Positions 27,518-37,287 are shown, counted from the first letter of the stretch. The stretch: 64,000 nucleotides of DNA from Betaproteobacteria bacterium HGW-Betaproteobacteria-3 (GCA_002842205.1 PHCI01000011.1:41453-105452), one strand, 5' to 3'. Translations and numbers: made by a program. Notes: generated by a model not told the origin, from the letters alone.

Positions 27518-28500
27518 GAGGCGGGGGTGTCGCGCGGATCGGTGTCACGCAGGCCCTGGCCCAGACGCGCCTGTATCAGGTAGCGCGGGCGCTGCTTGAC
27601 TTCGTCGTAGATGCGGCCAATGTATTCGGCAAGAATTCCGATGGAAAGCAATTGCACGCCACTGAAAAACATGATGGCCACCACAATGGTGGCGTAACCG
27701 GGCACCCGGATGCCGAAGTAGAAGTGCTCCACGACCACGAAAGCGCCGTAAAGCATGGCGAACAGGGCGATCAGGCAACCCCCCACTGCCAGGGCACGCA
27801 ACGGCGCCGCTGAAAACGCCACGATACCCGTCAAGGCCAGTGTGAAAGACCCGCGCAGGTTGAATTTGCTTTGGCCGTCCAGACGCTGCAGCGGCTCGTA
27901 ATCAATGGCCGTGCTGGTGAATCCCACCCAGGCGTACAGGCCTTTCATGAAGCGGTTGCGTTCGGGCAAGGATTGAAGGGCCTCCACCACCTTGCGGTCC
28001 ATCAGCCGGAAGTCGCCGGCGTTGGGTGGGATGTCGATGGAAGCACCCCAGTTCAGCAATTTATAGAAGCACTGGACCAGCCGCGCCTGCAGGCGCGACT
28101 GGTCGTCCCGGCTGCGTCGCACGGCATACACGACGTCGCTGCCCTGGCGCCAGCGTTCCAGCATTTCGCCCAGCATGGCCGTCGGGTGCTGGCCGTCGGC
28201 GTCCATCAGGATGACCACGTCGCCGCGGGCTGCGTCAATGCCCGCGCTGAGAGCGGCTTCCTTGCCGAAATTGCGGGACAAATCGATCAGCACAAGGCCC
28301 GGAAACTGGCCGCAAAGCGCCCGTGCAACTGTGGCGGTGTCATCCCGGCTGCCATCGTTCACCACGAGGATCTCGAAGTCCTGGGTCAGCGCCTGTAACG
28401 CTTCCACGACGTGCGGCACCACCTTGCGCAGGTTGTGCCCTTCGTTGTACGCGGGCAAAACGCAGGAGATCGACGGCGGAGTTGGGGCGCGTGCTTGCAT
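27514..28500 (-). CDS. GT2 polyprenyl-phosphate glycosyltransferase (GtrB/ArnC/LgmA-like)
   Basis: A 328-residue family 2 glycosyltransferase: GT-A domain (1-230) with SCVLPAYNEGHNLRKV, VVNDGSRDDT, and the metal-binding D-x-D in LMDADGQHP, then two C-terminal membrane helices (about 235-260 and 268-293). Such enzymes transfer a sugar from a nucleotide donor to undecaprenyl phosphate on the cytoplasmic face. Together with the flippase, deacetylase and ArnT-like genes it forms a complete pathway. The sugar is not identifiable; GlcNAc is suggested by LgmA analogy. Confidence 0.75.
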   Translation of the reverse strand: MQARAPTPPSISCVLPAYNEGHNLRKVVPHVVEALQALTQDFEILVVNDGSRDDTATVARALCGQFPGLVLIDLSRNFGKEAALSAGIDAARGDVVILMDADGQHPTAMLGEMLERWRQGSDVVYAVRRSRDDQSRLQARLVQCFYKLLNWGASIDIPPNAGDFRLMDRKVVEALQSLPERNRFMKGLYAWVGFTSTAIDYEPLQRLDGQSKFNLRGSFTLALTGIVAFSAAPLRALAVGGCLIALFAMLYGAFVVVEHFYFGIRVPGYATIVVAIMFFSGVQLLSIGILAEYIGRIYDEVKQRPRYLIQARLGQGLRDTDPRDTPAS

Positions 28501-28624
28501 GGGTACATCATGCCAAAACCGCGCGACCCGCCTCGTCACCTTGCGCGAACCTCTGGGGCGACCGGTCTGCCCTGTTTCCGGGTCGGTGCGGCGACCGTTC
28601 ATCGGGCGCCCGTAAAATCGCGCC

Positions 28625-30310
28625 ATGCTCCGAGTCAAACAAGAATTGCTGGCCAGCCTTGCGGCCACGCTGGAGGGCCTGTTGCCCGGTGCCGGCGACA
28701 AGGCGGCTTTCGAGTCCCCCAAGGTGGCCGCGCACGGCGACTTTGCCTGCACCGCCGCCATGCAGCTGGCCAAACCCCTGAAGCAGAACCCGCGCCAGCT
28801 GGCGCAGACGCTCGTCGAGGCGCTGCAGCAGGCCGAGCCGTTCAGGCGCTGGGTCGACGCGATCGACATCGCCGGGCCGGGCTTCATCAACATCCGCCTC
28901 AAGCCGACGGCCTGGCAGGCGGTGGTGCACGAGGTGCTGGCGGGCGGCATGCTGTTCGGCCATCAGCCCGACAACGGGCAGCGCATGATGGTCGAGTTCG
29001 TGTCGGCTAACCCGACGGGCCCGCTGCACGTGGGCCACGGGCGGCAGGCCGCGCTGGGCGACGCCATCTGCAACCTCTACAGCACGCAGGGCTGGCGGGT
29101 GCACCGCGAGTTCTATTACAACGACGCGGGGGTGCAGATCGGCACCTTGGCCACGTCCACGCAATTGCGGGCGCGCGGCTTCAAGCCGGGCGACGCCGAA
29201 TGGCCCAGTGGCGACAACGCCGCCGCCTACAACGGCGACTACATCGCCGACATTGCAGCCGACTTCCTGGCGAAGAAAACCGTGCACGCCGACGACCGCG
29301 AGTTCACCGCCAGCGGCGACGTGAACGACCTGGACGGCATCCGCCAGTTTGCCGTGGCCTACCTGCGGCACGAGCAGGACCTTGACCTGAAGGCGTTCGA
29401 CGTCAAATTCGACCACTACTACCTGGAGTCGAGCCTGTACACCAGCGGCAAGGTCGAAGCCACGGTGAAGAAGCTCCAGGCGGCCGGCAAGACCTACGAG
29501 CAGGATGGCGCGCTGTGGCTCAAGACCACCGACTACGGCGACGACAAGGACCGCGTCATGCGCAAGGGCGACGGCAGCTACACCTACTTCGTGCCCGACG
29601 TGGCCTACCACATCAGCAAATGGGAGCGCGGCTTCACCAAGGTGGTCAACATCCAGGGCACCGACCACCACGGCACCATCGCGCGGGTGCGCGCCGGGCT
29701 GCAGGCCGCGGGCGTGGGCATCCCCGTGGGGTATCCGGATTACGTGCTGCACACCATGGTGCGCGTGCTGCGCGGCGGCGAGGAGGTCAAGATCTCCAAG
29801 CGCGCGGGCAGTTACGTGACGCTGCGCGACCTGATCGAATGGACCAGCAAGGACGCCGTGCGCTTCTTCCTGCTCAGCCGCAAGCCCGACACCGAATACA
29901 CCTTTGATGTCGACCTGGCGGTGCAGAAGAACAACGACAACCCGGTGTACTACGTGCAGTACGCCCATGCGCGCATCTGCTCGGTGCTGGCGGCCTGGGG
30001 TGGCCACTTGGGCGAGCTGACCGGCGCCGACCTGTCGGCGCTGTCCAGCCCGCAGGCCCAGGCGCTGATGCTGCAACTGGCGCGCTACCCCGAGATGCTG
30101 AGCGCCGCGGCACGCGACTTCGCCCCCCACGACGTCACTTTTTACCTGCGCGACCTGGCCGCCAGCTACCACAGCTATTACGACGCCGAGCGCATTCTGG
30201 TGGACGACGAGGCCGTCAAACGCGCCCGTCTGGCACTGGTCGCGGCCACCGCGCAGGTATTGCACAATGGACTGGCGGTTCTGGGCGTGTCAGCGCCCGC
30301 GCGGATGTGA
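28625..30310 (+). CDS. argS: arginyl-tRNA synthetase
   Basis: A 561-residue class I synthetase charging tRNA-Arg. The HIGH motif is H135-V-G-H138 in [13 protein letters not shown] and the KMSKS-like loop is [11 protein letters not shown]. The N-terminal additional domain and C-terminal DALR anticodon domain ([13 protein letters not shown]) are present. Length is normal. It is followed after seven bases by the SPOR-domain gene and then dsbA, an order common in Burkholderiales. Confidence 0.96.
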   Translation: MLRVKQELLASLAATLEGLLPGAGDKAAFESPKVAAHGDFACTAAMQLAKPLKQNPRQLAQTLVEALQQAEPFRRWVDAIDIAGPGFINIRLKPTAWQAVVHEVLAGGMLFGHQPDNGQRMMVEFVSANPTGPLHVGHGRQAALGDAICNLYSTQGWRVHREFYYNDAGVQIGTLATSTQLRARGFKPGDAEWPSGDNAAAYNGDYIADIAADFLAKKTVHADDREFTASGDVNDLDGIRQFAVAYLRHEQDLDLKAFDVKFDHYYLESSLYTSGKVEATVKKLQAAGKTYEQDGALWLKTTDYGDDKDRVMRKGDGSYTYFVPDVAYHISKWERGFTKVVNIQGTDHHGTIARVRAGLQAAGVGIPVGYPDYVLHTMVRVLRGGEEVKISKRAGSYVTLRDLIEWTSKDAVRFFLLSRKPDTEYTFDVDLAVQKNNDNPVYYVQYAHARICSVLAAWGGHLGELTGADLSALSSPQAQALMLQLARYPEMLSAAARDFAPHDVTFYLRDLAASYHSYYDAERILVDDEAVKRARLALVAATAQVLHNGLAVLGVSAPARM

Positions 30311-30317
30311 GGGATTC

Positions 30318-30941
30318 ATGAGACAAACAGGCAAGCAATGGGGTGGCACCTTTCTGGGCTTCATCGTCGGCGTGGTGGTGGGCCTGGGAGCGGCACTGGC
30401 GGTGGCGGTGTACGTGACCAAGGTACCGATTCCGTTCATCAACCGGCCCGCAGGCAGCTCGGTCGAGAAAGAAGCCGCCGAAAGCGAAAAAAACCGCAAC
30501 TGGGATCCAAACGCGCCCCTGTATGGCAAGAATCCGGCGCGGCCGGCCTCTGGCGCCTCGGCCACCGGGAGCGTTGTGTTGCCGCCGGCGGTGGTCGGTC
30601 GACCTTCCCCGGCGGTGCCGGCGCCGGGCAAGCCCGAAGCCAGGCCGTCGGCCGATCCGCTGGGCGACCTGGCCAAGGCACGGTCGGCGGCCGCACCGGC
30701 CGATCCGTTCAGCTACTTTTTACAGGCCGGTGCATTCCGTTCGGCCGATGATGCCGAGGCGCAGCGCGCCAAGCTTTCATTGATGGGCATGGAAGCCAAG
30801 GTGACCGAGCGCGACCAGGCCGGGCGCACGGTGTACCGTGTGCGGTTGGGTCCGTTTGACCGCAAGGAGGCCGCCGAGAACGCCAAAACACGGCTCGATG
30901 CGGTCAACATCGAATCGGCCCTGGTCCGCGTGCAACGCTGA
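30318..30941 (+). CDS. SPOR-domain membrane protein
   Basis: A 207-residue bitopic protein: short cytoplasmic tail, one membrane segment (about 10-34), a Pro/Ala-rich periplasmic linker (about 45-130), and a C-terminal SPOR domain (about 131-207, FSYFLQAGAFRSADDAEAQR, VYRVRLGPFDRKEAAENA). SPOR domains bind denuded septal peptidoglycan, so a role in division like FtsN is plausible. It directly follows argS. Confidence 0.82.
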   Translation: MRQTGKQWGGTFLGFIVGVVVGLGAALAVAVYVTKVPIPFINRPAGSSVEKEAAESEKNRNWDPNAPLYGKNPARPASGASATGSVVLPPAVVGRPSPAVPAPGKPEARPSADPLGDLAKARSAAAPADPFSYFLQAGAFRSADDAEAQRAKLSLMGMEAKVTERDQAGRTVYRVRLGPFDRKEAAENAKTRLDAVNIESALVRVQR

Positions 30942-31042
30942 CGCAAGGGGTTGACCGGGCTCGGGGCGGTGGATTTGCTGTGCCGGGTGGAACTTAGGCG
31001 GAGCCTTGCAGCTCCGAAACAGACCTTCAGGAGATGGATTGC

Positions 31043-31693
31043 ATGAAACGCCGTAACTTTTCTCTGGCCGCCGCCACGGCCTTGACCACTTCTGCCTTGA
31101 CCGGGGCCCCCGCGTTCGCCCAGGGCTTCCAGCCCCGCGAAGGCAAGGACTACCTGACCCTGGGCAAGCGCGTGCCGGTGGACACCTCTTCGGGCACGGT
31201 CGAGGTGATCGAGTTCTTCTGGTACAGCTGCCCGCACTGCAATGCGTTCGAACCCACGATCGAAGCCTGGATCAAGTCCGCGCCCAGGCATGTGGTGCCC
31301 AAGCGCGTGCCGGTGGCCTTCCGCGACGACTTCGTGCCCCAGCAAAAGCTGTTCTATACGCTCGAGGCCATGGGCAAGCTCGACGCCCTGCATGGCAAGG
31401 TGTTCTACGCGATCCATGTCGAAAAGCAGTCCATCAACCGTGACAACACCATCCTCGAATGGGCGGGTAAGCAGGGGCTGGACAAGGCCAAATTCGAGGA
31501 AATCTACAAATCCTTCGCCGTGGCCAGCAAGGTGCGCCGCGCTTCGCAGTTGCAGGACGCCTTCAAGGTCGAAGGCGTGCCGTCGCTGGGCATTGCCGGG
31601 CGCTACTACACCGACGGCTCGCTCGCCGGCAGCATGGAGCGCGCGCTGGCCGTGGCCGAGTACCTGGTCGAAGCCACCCGCAAGGGGGCGTGA
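31043..31693 (+). CDS. dsbA: thiol:disulfide interchange protein DsbA
   Basis: A 216-residue periplasmic oxidoreductase. A signal peptide (about 1-26, ending AFA) precedes a thioredoxin-like domain with an all-alpha insertion; the active site is C63-P-H-C66 and the cis-Pro loop is GVPSLG. It introduces disulfides into exported proteins. ATG 31043 is chosen over 31034 because the AGGAG is about ten bases upstream. Downstream are a hairpin, a 34-bp repeat and a family A repeat. Confidence 0.92.
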   Translation: MKRRNFSLAAATALTTSALTGAPAFAQGFQPREGKDYLTLGKRVPVDTSSGTVEVIEFFWYSCPHCNAFEPTIEAWIKSAPRHVVPKRVPVAFRDDFVPQQKLFYTLEAMGKLDALHGKVFYAIHVEKQSINRDNTILEWAGKQGLDKAKFEEIYKSFAVASKVRRASQLQDAFKVEGVPSLGIAGRYYTDGSLAGSMERALAVAEYLVEATRKGA

Positions 31694-31712
31694 TACGGTT
31701 TCGCCTTCCAAC

Positions 31713-31744
31713 GTAGCACGGCGTGGGTTCGCCTTGCCGTGCTA
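31713..31744. terminator. perfect 10-bp hairpin downstream of dsbA
   Basis: GTAGCACGGC and GCCGTGCTAC are separated by 12 bases, starting 19 bases after the dsbA stop. No T run follows, so it may stabilise the mRNA end rather than terminate alone. Confidence 0.45.
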
Positions 31745-31762
31745 CAGCAGGGTCTGGGGCTC

Positions 31763-31796
31763 CCGCCTTGTTCTACGCGTGAATGCAAAACCGCAT
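31763..31796 (+). repeat. 34-bp dispersed repeat (family C), copy 1
   Basis: Begins CCGCCTTGTTCTACGCGTGA and ends GCAAAACCGCAT. It matches 44287-44320 with a single difference (GCGTG versus GCTTG). Both copies lie just after the last gene of a plus-strand group. Confidence 0.6.
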
Positions 31797-31812
31797 GGGT
31801 CGCCGCGCTGCG

Positions 31813-31880
31813 ATTTTCAAGCTTTTTAGACCTCTAGCCCCCGTCAATTGGTTATTGTTTGCTACTTTATTGGTAGTATT
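31813..31880 (-). repeat. family A repeat, copy 4
   Basis: On the plus strand TCTAGCCCCCGTCAATTGG, then TTATTGTTTGCTACTTTATT. It lies between dsbA and lptA, antisense to both. This 354-base gap (31694-32047) holds the hairpin, the 34-bp repeat, this copy, a terminator and the lptA promoter, but no gene. Confidence 0.7.
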
Positions 31881-31926
31881 TGAGTGACGCCTTGCGTCGT
31901 GGGTCGGGCCTTGCGCGCCGCCCCCG

Positions 31927-31951
31927 GCCCGCTTCGGCGGGCTTTGTTGTT
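31927..31951 (+). terminator. intrinsic terminator upstream of lptA
   Basis: GCCCGC-TTCG-GCGGGC stem-loop with a UUCG tetraloop, followed by TTTGTTGTT. It probably ends transcripts from dsbA and isolates the lptA promoter. Confidence 0.7.
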
Positions 31952-31985
31952 CATGGGGCCTGCTTTTATTTATGGACCCGGTGTC

Positions 31986-32014
31986 ACGACACGGGCAAAC
32001 CCTGCCATTACAAT
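31986..32014 (+). promoter_or_regulatory. probable sigma-70 promoter of lptA-lptB
   Basis: ACGACA (31986-31991) and TACAAT (32009-32014) are 17 bases apart; the -10 matches five of six consensus bases. It lies just after a terminator and 33 bases before the lptA ATG. Confidence 0.5.
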
Positions 32015-32047
32015 GAACCCAACCCCCACAGCAAGATTCGTGCCCTT

Positions 32048-32683
32048 ATGAACCTCCGTGTCATCCCTGTCCTTTTGCTGGTCGCGACCCTCGTCACCAC
32101 CACCGGTCTGGCGCAGGCTGAAAAGGCCGACCGCGACAAACCCATGAACATCGAAGCCGATGCGCTGCGCTACGACGACGTCAAGCAGGTCAGCGTGTTC
32201 ACCGGCGCGGTGGTGGTCACCAAGGGCACCATCGTGATCCGCGGGGCCCGCGTCGAGGTCCGTCAGGACCCCGAGGGTTACCAGTTTGGCCTGGTCACCG
32301 CAGCGCCGGACAAGCTGGCGTTTTTCCGCCAGAAGCGCGAGGCGGCGGACGAATTCGTGGAAGGCGAAGGCGAACTGATCGAATACGACAGCAAGGCCGA
32401 CACTGTGCGCCTTATCCGGCGGGCCCAGTTGCGCCGCTACCTTGGGCCCACGGTCAATGACGAAATGACGGGCGAACTGATCGTCTACAACAACGGGACC
32501 GATGTGTTCACCGTCAACGGTGCGGTGCGCCAGCCGGGCACGCCCGCCAGTGGCGATTCGCGCATCCGCGCGATGCTCACCCCGCGCAATGCGGCCTCGG
32601 CGCCACGCGCGGCCGCGTCGGCCACACCCCCCGCGGTGCCCCCGCTGCGCCCAAGCACCACGCTCGGCGGAGAGCGCAAGTAA
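32048..32683 (+). CDS. lptA: lipopolysaccharide transport periplasmic protein LptA
   Basis: A 211-residue exported protein with a signal peptide (about 1-24) and the OstA/LptA beta-jellyroll ([39 protein letters not shown]). It bridges inner and outer membranes for LPS transport. The C-terminal 35 residues are Ala/Pro-rich. The stop overlaps the lptB start by one base (TAATG). lptC is not immediately upstream, where repeats and a terminator are found instead. Confidence 0.88.
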   Translation: MNLRVIPVLLLVATLVTTTGLAQAEKADRDKPMNIEADALRYDDVKQVSVFTGAVVVTKGTIVIRGARVEVRQDPEGYQFGLVTAAPDKLAFFRQKREAADEFVEGEGELIEYDSKADTVRLIRRAQLRRYLGPTVNDEMTGELIVYNNGTDVFTVNGAVRQPGTPASGDSRIRAMLTPRNAASAPRAAASATPPAVPPLRPSTTLGGERK

Positions 32684-33480
32684 TGGCCAGCGCCATGGCC
32701 GGTGCCGACACCCACCCGGCGGATGTCAACCGGCGGCTGGAGGCGTCGAACCTGCAAAAGTCGTATGGCAGCCGCAAGGTGGTCAAAGACGTGACGCTGG
32801 CCGTCGAAAAAGGTGAAGTGGTCGGGCTGCTGGGGCCCAATGGGGCGGGCAAGACCACGTCGTTCTACATGATCGTCGGGCTGGTGCGCGCCGACGCGGG
32901 CACGATCTCGATTGACGGCCAGCCGGTGGAGCACATGCCGATCCACCGGCGCTCGCGCCTGGGGCTGAGCTACCTGCCACAAGAGGCGTCCATTTTTCGC
33001 AAACTCAGCGTGGCCGAGAATGTGCGCGCCGTGCTCGAACTGCAGCGTCATGCCACCGGCGAACGCGCCGGGCGCTCGCTCAATGAAGCCGAGATCGAAG
33101 AGCGTCTGACCTCGCTGCTGCAGGAGCTCCGGGTGGACCACCTGCGCGATGCGTCGGCCCTTTCGCTGTCCGGAGGCGAACGCCGACGGGTTGAAATTGC
33201 CCGTGCGCTGGCCACCCAGCCGAGCTTCATCCTGCTGGACGAGCCGTTTGCCGGCATCGATCCGATTGCGGTCATCGAGATCCAGCGGATCATCGGATTT
33301 TTGAAGTCGCGCGGCATTGGCGTGCTCATCACCGACCACAATGTGCGCGAAACGCTGGGCATTTGCGACCACGCCTACATCATCAGCGACGGCAGCGTGC
33401 TGGCGCAGGGCACCCCCGCCGAGATTGTCGACAACGCCGACGTGCGACGGGTGTACCTGGGCGAGTCCTTCCGAATGTAG
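32683..33480 (+). CDS. lptB: LPS export ABC transporter ATPase LptB
   Basis: A 265-residue ABC ATPase: Walker [10 protein letters not shown] (51-59), signature LSGGERRR, Walker [12 protein letters not shown], and the switch histidine in LITDHNVRE, all in the LptB form. With LptF/G/C it extracts LPS from the inner membrane and pushes it to LptA. It is coupled to lptA. Two family B repeats separate it from rpoN. Confidence 0.94.
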   Translation: MASAMAGADTHPADVNRRLEASNLQKSYGSRKVVKDVTLAVEKGEVVGLLGPNGAGKTTSFYMIVGLVRADAGTISIDGQPVEHMPIHRRSRLGLSYLPQEASIFRKLSVAENVRAVLELQRHATGERAGRSLNEAEIEERLTSLLQELRVDHLRDASALSLSGGERRRVEIARALATQPSFILLDEPFAGIDPIAVIEIQRIIGFLKSRGIGVLITDHNVRETLGICDHAYIISDGSVLAQGTPAEIVDNADVRRVYLGESFRM

Positions 33481-33513
33481 ATGGGTATGTTGCCCCACAT
33501 CCATCTCGCCGCA

Positions 33514-33876
33514 GTGACAAGCGTGGGGGCCGACGGCCGCCGCGCCGGGCCGCCCCAAGCAAGGCCAGCCCCCTGGGGGCTGAGGGCTGCTGCTCCGGGC
33601 CTGCCTGCGCAGGGCCGGACAGCCCGAAGAGACGCTGCCTGCGGCAGCTTCCCGTACAGCGCAGTACTTGCGTATCGCGCTGCCGCGCGATCCGGGGCAG
33701 TGACAAGCGTGGGGGCCGACGGCCGCCGCGCCGGGCCGCCCCAAGCAAGGCCAGCCCCCTCGGGGCTGAGGGCTGCGGCTCCGGGCCTGCCTGCGCAGGG
33801 CCGGACAGCCCGAAGAGACGCTGCCTGCGGCAGCTTCCCGTACAGCGCAGTACACGCAGTGACAAGCGTGGGGGCC
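33514..33876 (+). repeat. family B GC-rich repeats between lptB and rpoN (two long copies)
   Basis: GTGACAAGCGTGGGGGCC starts at 33514, 33700 and 33859, delimiting two nearly identical long units and a final end sequence. Each unit contains CGCCGGGCCGCCCCAAGCAA and CCTGCGCAGG-centred hairpins. The last end motif stops two bases before the rpoN ATG. The 398-base gap holds no other gene. Confidence 0.85.
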
Positions 33877-33878
33877 TC

Positions 33879-35438
33879 ATGAAACAGGGTCTTTCGCTTC
33901 GCATTTCGCAGCACTTGGCGCTCACGCCGCAATTGCAGCAGTCGATCCGGCTGTTGCAGTTGTCCACGCTGGAGCTCAGCCAGGAAGTCGAGCAGATGCT
34001 CGACGAAAACCCGTTTCTGGAAGTCACGCAGGACGAGGCGCCGCGCGAGGAGTTCGGTCTGGCGCAGGCCGATACCCGCGTGCGCGAGGACGATCGGGTG
34101 GCCGAAGTTGCTTCTGAAAAAGAAGCAAACTATGAAGATTTGACGGGGGCTGCAGGCCAAAATGATGCTGAATCTGATGTGGCCGAGAGCTGGGACGGTG
34201 ACGGCAGCGTGGACGTACGCCCCGACGACGCCGAATGGGGTGGCGACGCCCCGCCGCGCAGCAACAACCTTGGCGGCGGCGACGAGGTGGACGCCACCGA
34301 ACTTGCCCGCAGCCAGGAGACGCTGCAGTCGCATCTGCACCGGCAAGCCCTGTCCCTGCGCCTGGGCGCCGAAGACTGCGCGGCGCTTCGCTTCCTGATC
34401 GAGTCGCTCAACGACGACGGCTACCTCGAGGACGCGCTGGACGATCTCGCGGCCGGTCTGGCCGGTGGCGACGCGGCCGACCAGGAGGAGCTGGTGCACC
34501 GCTTCACCGTGGCGCTGCACTTGCTGCAAAGCCTGGAGCCCACCGGCGTGGGGGCGCGCAGCCTGGGTGAATGCCTTTTGCTGCAAGTGCAGGCGTTGCG
34601 GGCTGAAGGGGTGCCCGCCGATGGCGAAGCGGCCGTCCGGGCCGCCGCGCGCATCTGCGCCCAGCCGATGGACCTGCTGGCGCGCCGCGACGTCAAGCGC
34701 CTGGTGCAGCTGTGCGGCGAATCCGAGGCCGCCGTCAAGTCGGCGATCGCGCTGATCGGGCGGCTCGAGCCCAAACCCGGCCGGCGTTTTGTGAACGTGG
34801 AGCGCAACATCGTCGTGCCCGACGTGCTGGTCACCCAGGTCGGGCGCGGGGCGCAGGTCAAGTTTCGGGTCGTGCTCAACCCCGACGTGATGCCGCGCCT
34901 CAAGGTGCACGACATCTATGCCAGCGCGCTGCGCCAGCACAAGGGCGAGGGCAGCCAGGCGCTGCAGCAGCGGCTGCAGGAGGCGCGCTGGTTCATCAAG
35001 AACATCCAGCAGCGCTTTGACACCATCCTGCGTGTGTCCACCGCCATCGTCGAGCGGCAAAAAAGCTTCTTCGTGCACGGCGAGCTGGCCATGCGCCCGC
35101 TGGTGCTGCGCGAAATTGCCGACGAGCTGGGCCTGCATGAATCGACCATCAGCCGCGTGACCACCGCCAAGTACATGGCCACGCCCTACGGCACCTTTGA
35201 GCTCAAGTATTTCTTTGGCTCGGCCCTGGGCACTGAAACCGGCGGCAATGCCTCCAGCACGGCCGTGCGGGCGCTGATCAAACAGTTCGTGGCCGCTGAG
35301 GATTTGAAGAAACCCTTGTCCGACAGCCAGATCTCCGACATGCTCAAGGAGCAGGGCATCGAGTGCGCACGCCGCACCGTGGCCAAATACCGCGAAGCGC
35401 TGCGCATCGCACCCGCCAACCTGCGCAAAACGCTGTAA
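33879..35438 (+). CDS. rpoN: RNA polymerase sigma-54 factor RpoN
   Basis: A 519-residue sigma-54: glutamine-rich Region I (1-50, LSLRISQHLALTPQLQQSI), acidic variable Region II (about 51-140), core-binding region, and DNA-binding region ending in the RpoN box ARRTVAKYRE. Residues about 78-98 (ASEKEANYEDLTGAAGQNDA) are encoded by a family A repeat placed in the tolerant acidic linker. The start lies two bases after a family B repeat, whose GTGGGGGCC end would take the place of a ribosome binding site. Gene order lptA-lptB-rpoN is standard. Confidence 0.95.
   Translation: MKQGLSLRISQHLALTPQLQQSIRLLQLSTLELSQEVEQMLDENPFLEVTQDEAPREEFGLAQADTRVREDDRVAEVASEKEANYEDLTGAAGQNDAESDVAESWDGDGSVDVRPDDAEWGGDAPPRSNNLGGGDEVDATELARSQETLQSHLHRQALSLRLGAEDCAALRFLIESLNDDGYLEDALDDLAAGLAGGDAADQEELVHRFTVALHLLQSLEPTGVGARSLGECLLLQVQALRAEGVPADGEAAVRAAARICAQPMDLLARRDVKRLVQLCGESEAAVKSAIALIGRLEPKPGRRFVNVERNIVVPDVLVTQVGRGAQVKFRVVLNPDVMPRLKVHDIYASALRQHKGEGSQALQQRLQEARWFIKNIQQRFDTILRVSTAIVERQKSFFVHGELAMRPLVLREIADELGLHESTISRVTTAKYMATPYGTFELKYFFGSALGTETGGNASSTAVRALIKQFVAAEDLKKPLSDSQISDMLKEQGIECARRTVAKYREALRIAPANLRKTL
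34109..34170 (+). repeat. family A repeat, copy 5, inside rpoN
   Basis: GAAGCAAACTATGAAGATTT then GACGGGGGCTGCAGGCCAAAA. Sense to rpoN and read as E-A-N-Y-E-D-L-T-G-A, the same frame as the other in-gene copies. Confidence 0.75.
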
Positions 35439-35440
35439 GC

Positions 35441-36775
35441 ATGAATCAACTCTCGTTATTTTTACCCTGCGCTGCCGGCGTGGAAGAGTTTCTGGCCGAG
35501 GAGGTGCATGCGCTCACCGGCCTGCAGGGCGAGGACTTGCTGGTCCGCCGGGGCGGCGTGCAGCCGCGCGCCTCGTGGCGCGACGCCATGCTGCTCAACC
35601 TGCACAGCCGCCTGTGCCAGCGGGTGCTGGTGCAGCTGTCGCACACGCCCTATCGCAATGAAAACGACCTGTACGAAGCGGCCAGCGCCGTGGCCTGGGA
35701 GATCTGGTTCACCACCAAGCAGACCTTCAAGATCGAAGTCACCGCCCAGCACAGCCCGCTGACCAGCCTGAACTTTGCCGCGCTCAAGATCAAGGACGCC
35801 ATTGCCGACCGCTTCCGCCACAAAAGCGGCGTGCGGCCCGACGTCAACACCCAGTGGCCCGACGTCCGCATCTACGCCCACCTGACCACCGACACCTGCA
35901 CGCTCTACATCGACACCTCGGGCGAGCCGCTGTTCAAGCGCGGCTGGCGCGAGGACAAGGGCGAGGCCCCGCTCAAGGAAACCCTGGCCGCCGCCATGAT
36001 CGCTGCCAGTGGCTGGGACGCGGATTGCGAGGACGGTGTGCCGCTTTATGACCCGTGCTGCGGCAGCGGCACCATCGCCATCGAGGCCGCGCAGATCGCC
36101 TGCCGCATCGCGCCCGGCGCGCTGCGCCGCTTTGCGTTCGAGAAAATGCTGCCGTTCCAGGGCCATGTGTGGGACGGCCTCCAGGCCGCGGCGCGGGCCC
36201 AGCAACGCCCGCCGGTGGCGCCGGTGTTTGGCAGCGACGTGGCCCACCGCATGGTCGACTTCGCCATGCGCAACGCCGAGCGCGCCGGCGTGGCCGAAGC
36301 CGTGCAACTGCGCGGCGGCGACGCGCTGCAGCGCATGCCGCCCGCCGAATCGGGCGTGATGCTGGTCAACCCGCCATATGGGGAGCGCATTGCCGTGGCC
36401 GGCATTGCGGGGGGCGAGCGCGTCGAAGCCGGCAGGGTCGCCGGTGGCGGTGCGCGCGGGCGTCTGGGCCAGGCCACCGCCAGCCACATCGGCGGGCGCG
36501 AGCAGGCCGAAACCGACGGCAGCGCCGACTTCTTCACCCAGCTCGCCACCCACTGGAAGAAAAACTACGCCGGCTGGACCGCCTGGGTGCTCACGCCCGA
36601 CCTCAAACTGCCGGGCCGCATGCGCCTGAAAGAATCGCGCCGCGTGCCCATGTGGAACGGCCCGATCGAGTGCCGCCTGTTCAAGTTCGACATGGTCAAG
36701 GGCAAGATGGCCTCCAAACAATCGGAACAATCGGGGTCAGATTCCAATTCTCGCCAGCCACCCGGGGCCGCGTGA
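35441..36775 (+). CDS. THUMP-domain class I RNA methyltransferase (RlmL/RlmK-N type)
   Basis: A 444-residue SAM-dependent methyltransferase with an N-terminal THUMP domain (about 45-165) and a Rossmann catalytic domain with DPCCGSGTIAIEAA and the base-flipping/amine motif NPPYGER. This matches the RlmL N-terminal family (23S rRNA m2G methylation). A Gly/Arg-rich insert follows NPPYGER (about 325-355). It starts two bases after rpoN and its stop overlaps the PIN gene start. The exact guanine target is inferred from family. Confidence 0.82.
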   Translation: MNQLSLFLPCAAGVEEFLAEEVHALTGLQGEDLLVRRGGVQPRASWRDAMLLNLHSRLCQRVLVQLSHTPYRNENDLYEAASAVAWEIWFTTKQTFKIEVTAQHSPLTSLNFAALKIKDAIADRFRHKSGVRPDVNTQWPDVRIYAHLTTDTCTLYIDTSGEPLFKRGWREDKGEAPLKETLAAAMIAASGWDADCEDGVPLYDPCCGSGTIAIEAAQIACRIAPGALRRFAFEKMLPFQGHVWDGLQAAARAQQRPPVAPVFGSDVAHRMVDFAMRNAERAGVAEAVQLRGGDALQRMPPAESGVMLVNPPYGERIAVAGIAGGERVEAGRVAGGGARGRLGQATASHIGGREQAETDGSADFFTQLATHWKKNYAGWTAWVLTPDLKLPGRMRLKESRRVPMWNGPIECRLFKFDMVKGKMASKQSEQSGSDSNSRQPPGAA

Positions 36776-37287
36776 GGCAACCGACGGCATCCCCCCGCCC
36801 GACCGATCCGGTTTCGGAGCCCGCCGCGCCGCCGATCGGGCCGTGCGCGGGCGGCGCCGATGCGCCCGCGCCGCGCGGCCTCGTGCTCGACACCAACATC
36901 GTGCTGGACCTGCTGGTGTTCGACGACCCTGCCGCCGTCCCGCTGCGCGCGGCATTGGCGCGGGGCGAATGGCGCTGGCTGGCCACCGCCCCCATGCGCG
37001 ACGAACTCGCCCGCGTGCTGGCCTACCCCAAAATTGCCGCGCGGCTGGCGTTTCGCGGTCTGGCCGCACCGGCGGTGCTGTCGGCCTTTGACGCCCAGTC
37101 GCAGCCCGTGCCGGTGCCGCCCAAGGCTCCGGTGACCTGTAAGGACGCCGACGACCAGAAATTCATCGACCTCGCCGTGCACCACCGTGCCACCCTGCTG
37201 AGCAAGGATGCGGCCGTGCTCTGCATGAAAAAACGGCTTCAAGCCCTTGCCGTCTGGACTTCGACAGCTATCTCATCGATAGCGTGA
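36772..37287 (+). CDS. PIN-domain putative ribonuclease
   Basis: A 171-residue PIN protein. After a Pro-rich 35-residue leader it has GLVLDTNIVLDLLVF (D40), RDELARVL (acidic), and KDADDQKFIDLAV, giving the usual acidic metal-binding cluster of the 'PIN family toxin component' group. The start is a GTG at 36772 overlapping the methyltransferase stop (GTGA); no in-frame ATG is suitable. No antitoxin gene is adjacent, so a toxin role is unsupported. Its 3' end overlaps the convergent glutamate-synthase-like gene by 20 bases. Confidence 0.68.
   Translation: MRQPTASPRPTDPVSEPAAPPIGPCAGGADAPAPRGLVLDTNIVLDLLVFDDPAAVPLRAALARGEWRWLATAPMRDELARVLAYPKIAARLAFRGLAAPAVLSAFDAQSQPVPVPPKAPVTCKDADDQKFIDLAVHHRATLLSKDAAVLCMKKRLQALAVWTSTAISSIA

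Noticed and set aside
31880..32047. longer lptA start upstream of 32048
   Set aside because: The extension runs through a terminator and lacks a signal peptide at its start; 32048 gives a normal LptA.
36772..37287. toxin-antitoxin module
   Set aside because: Only the PIN protein is visible; the upstream overlapping gene is an RNA methyltransferase and no antitoxin-sized gene is adjacent.
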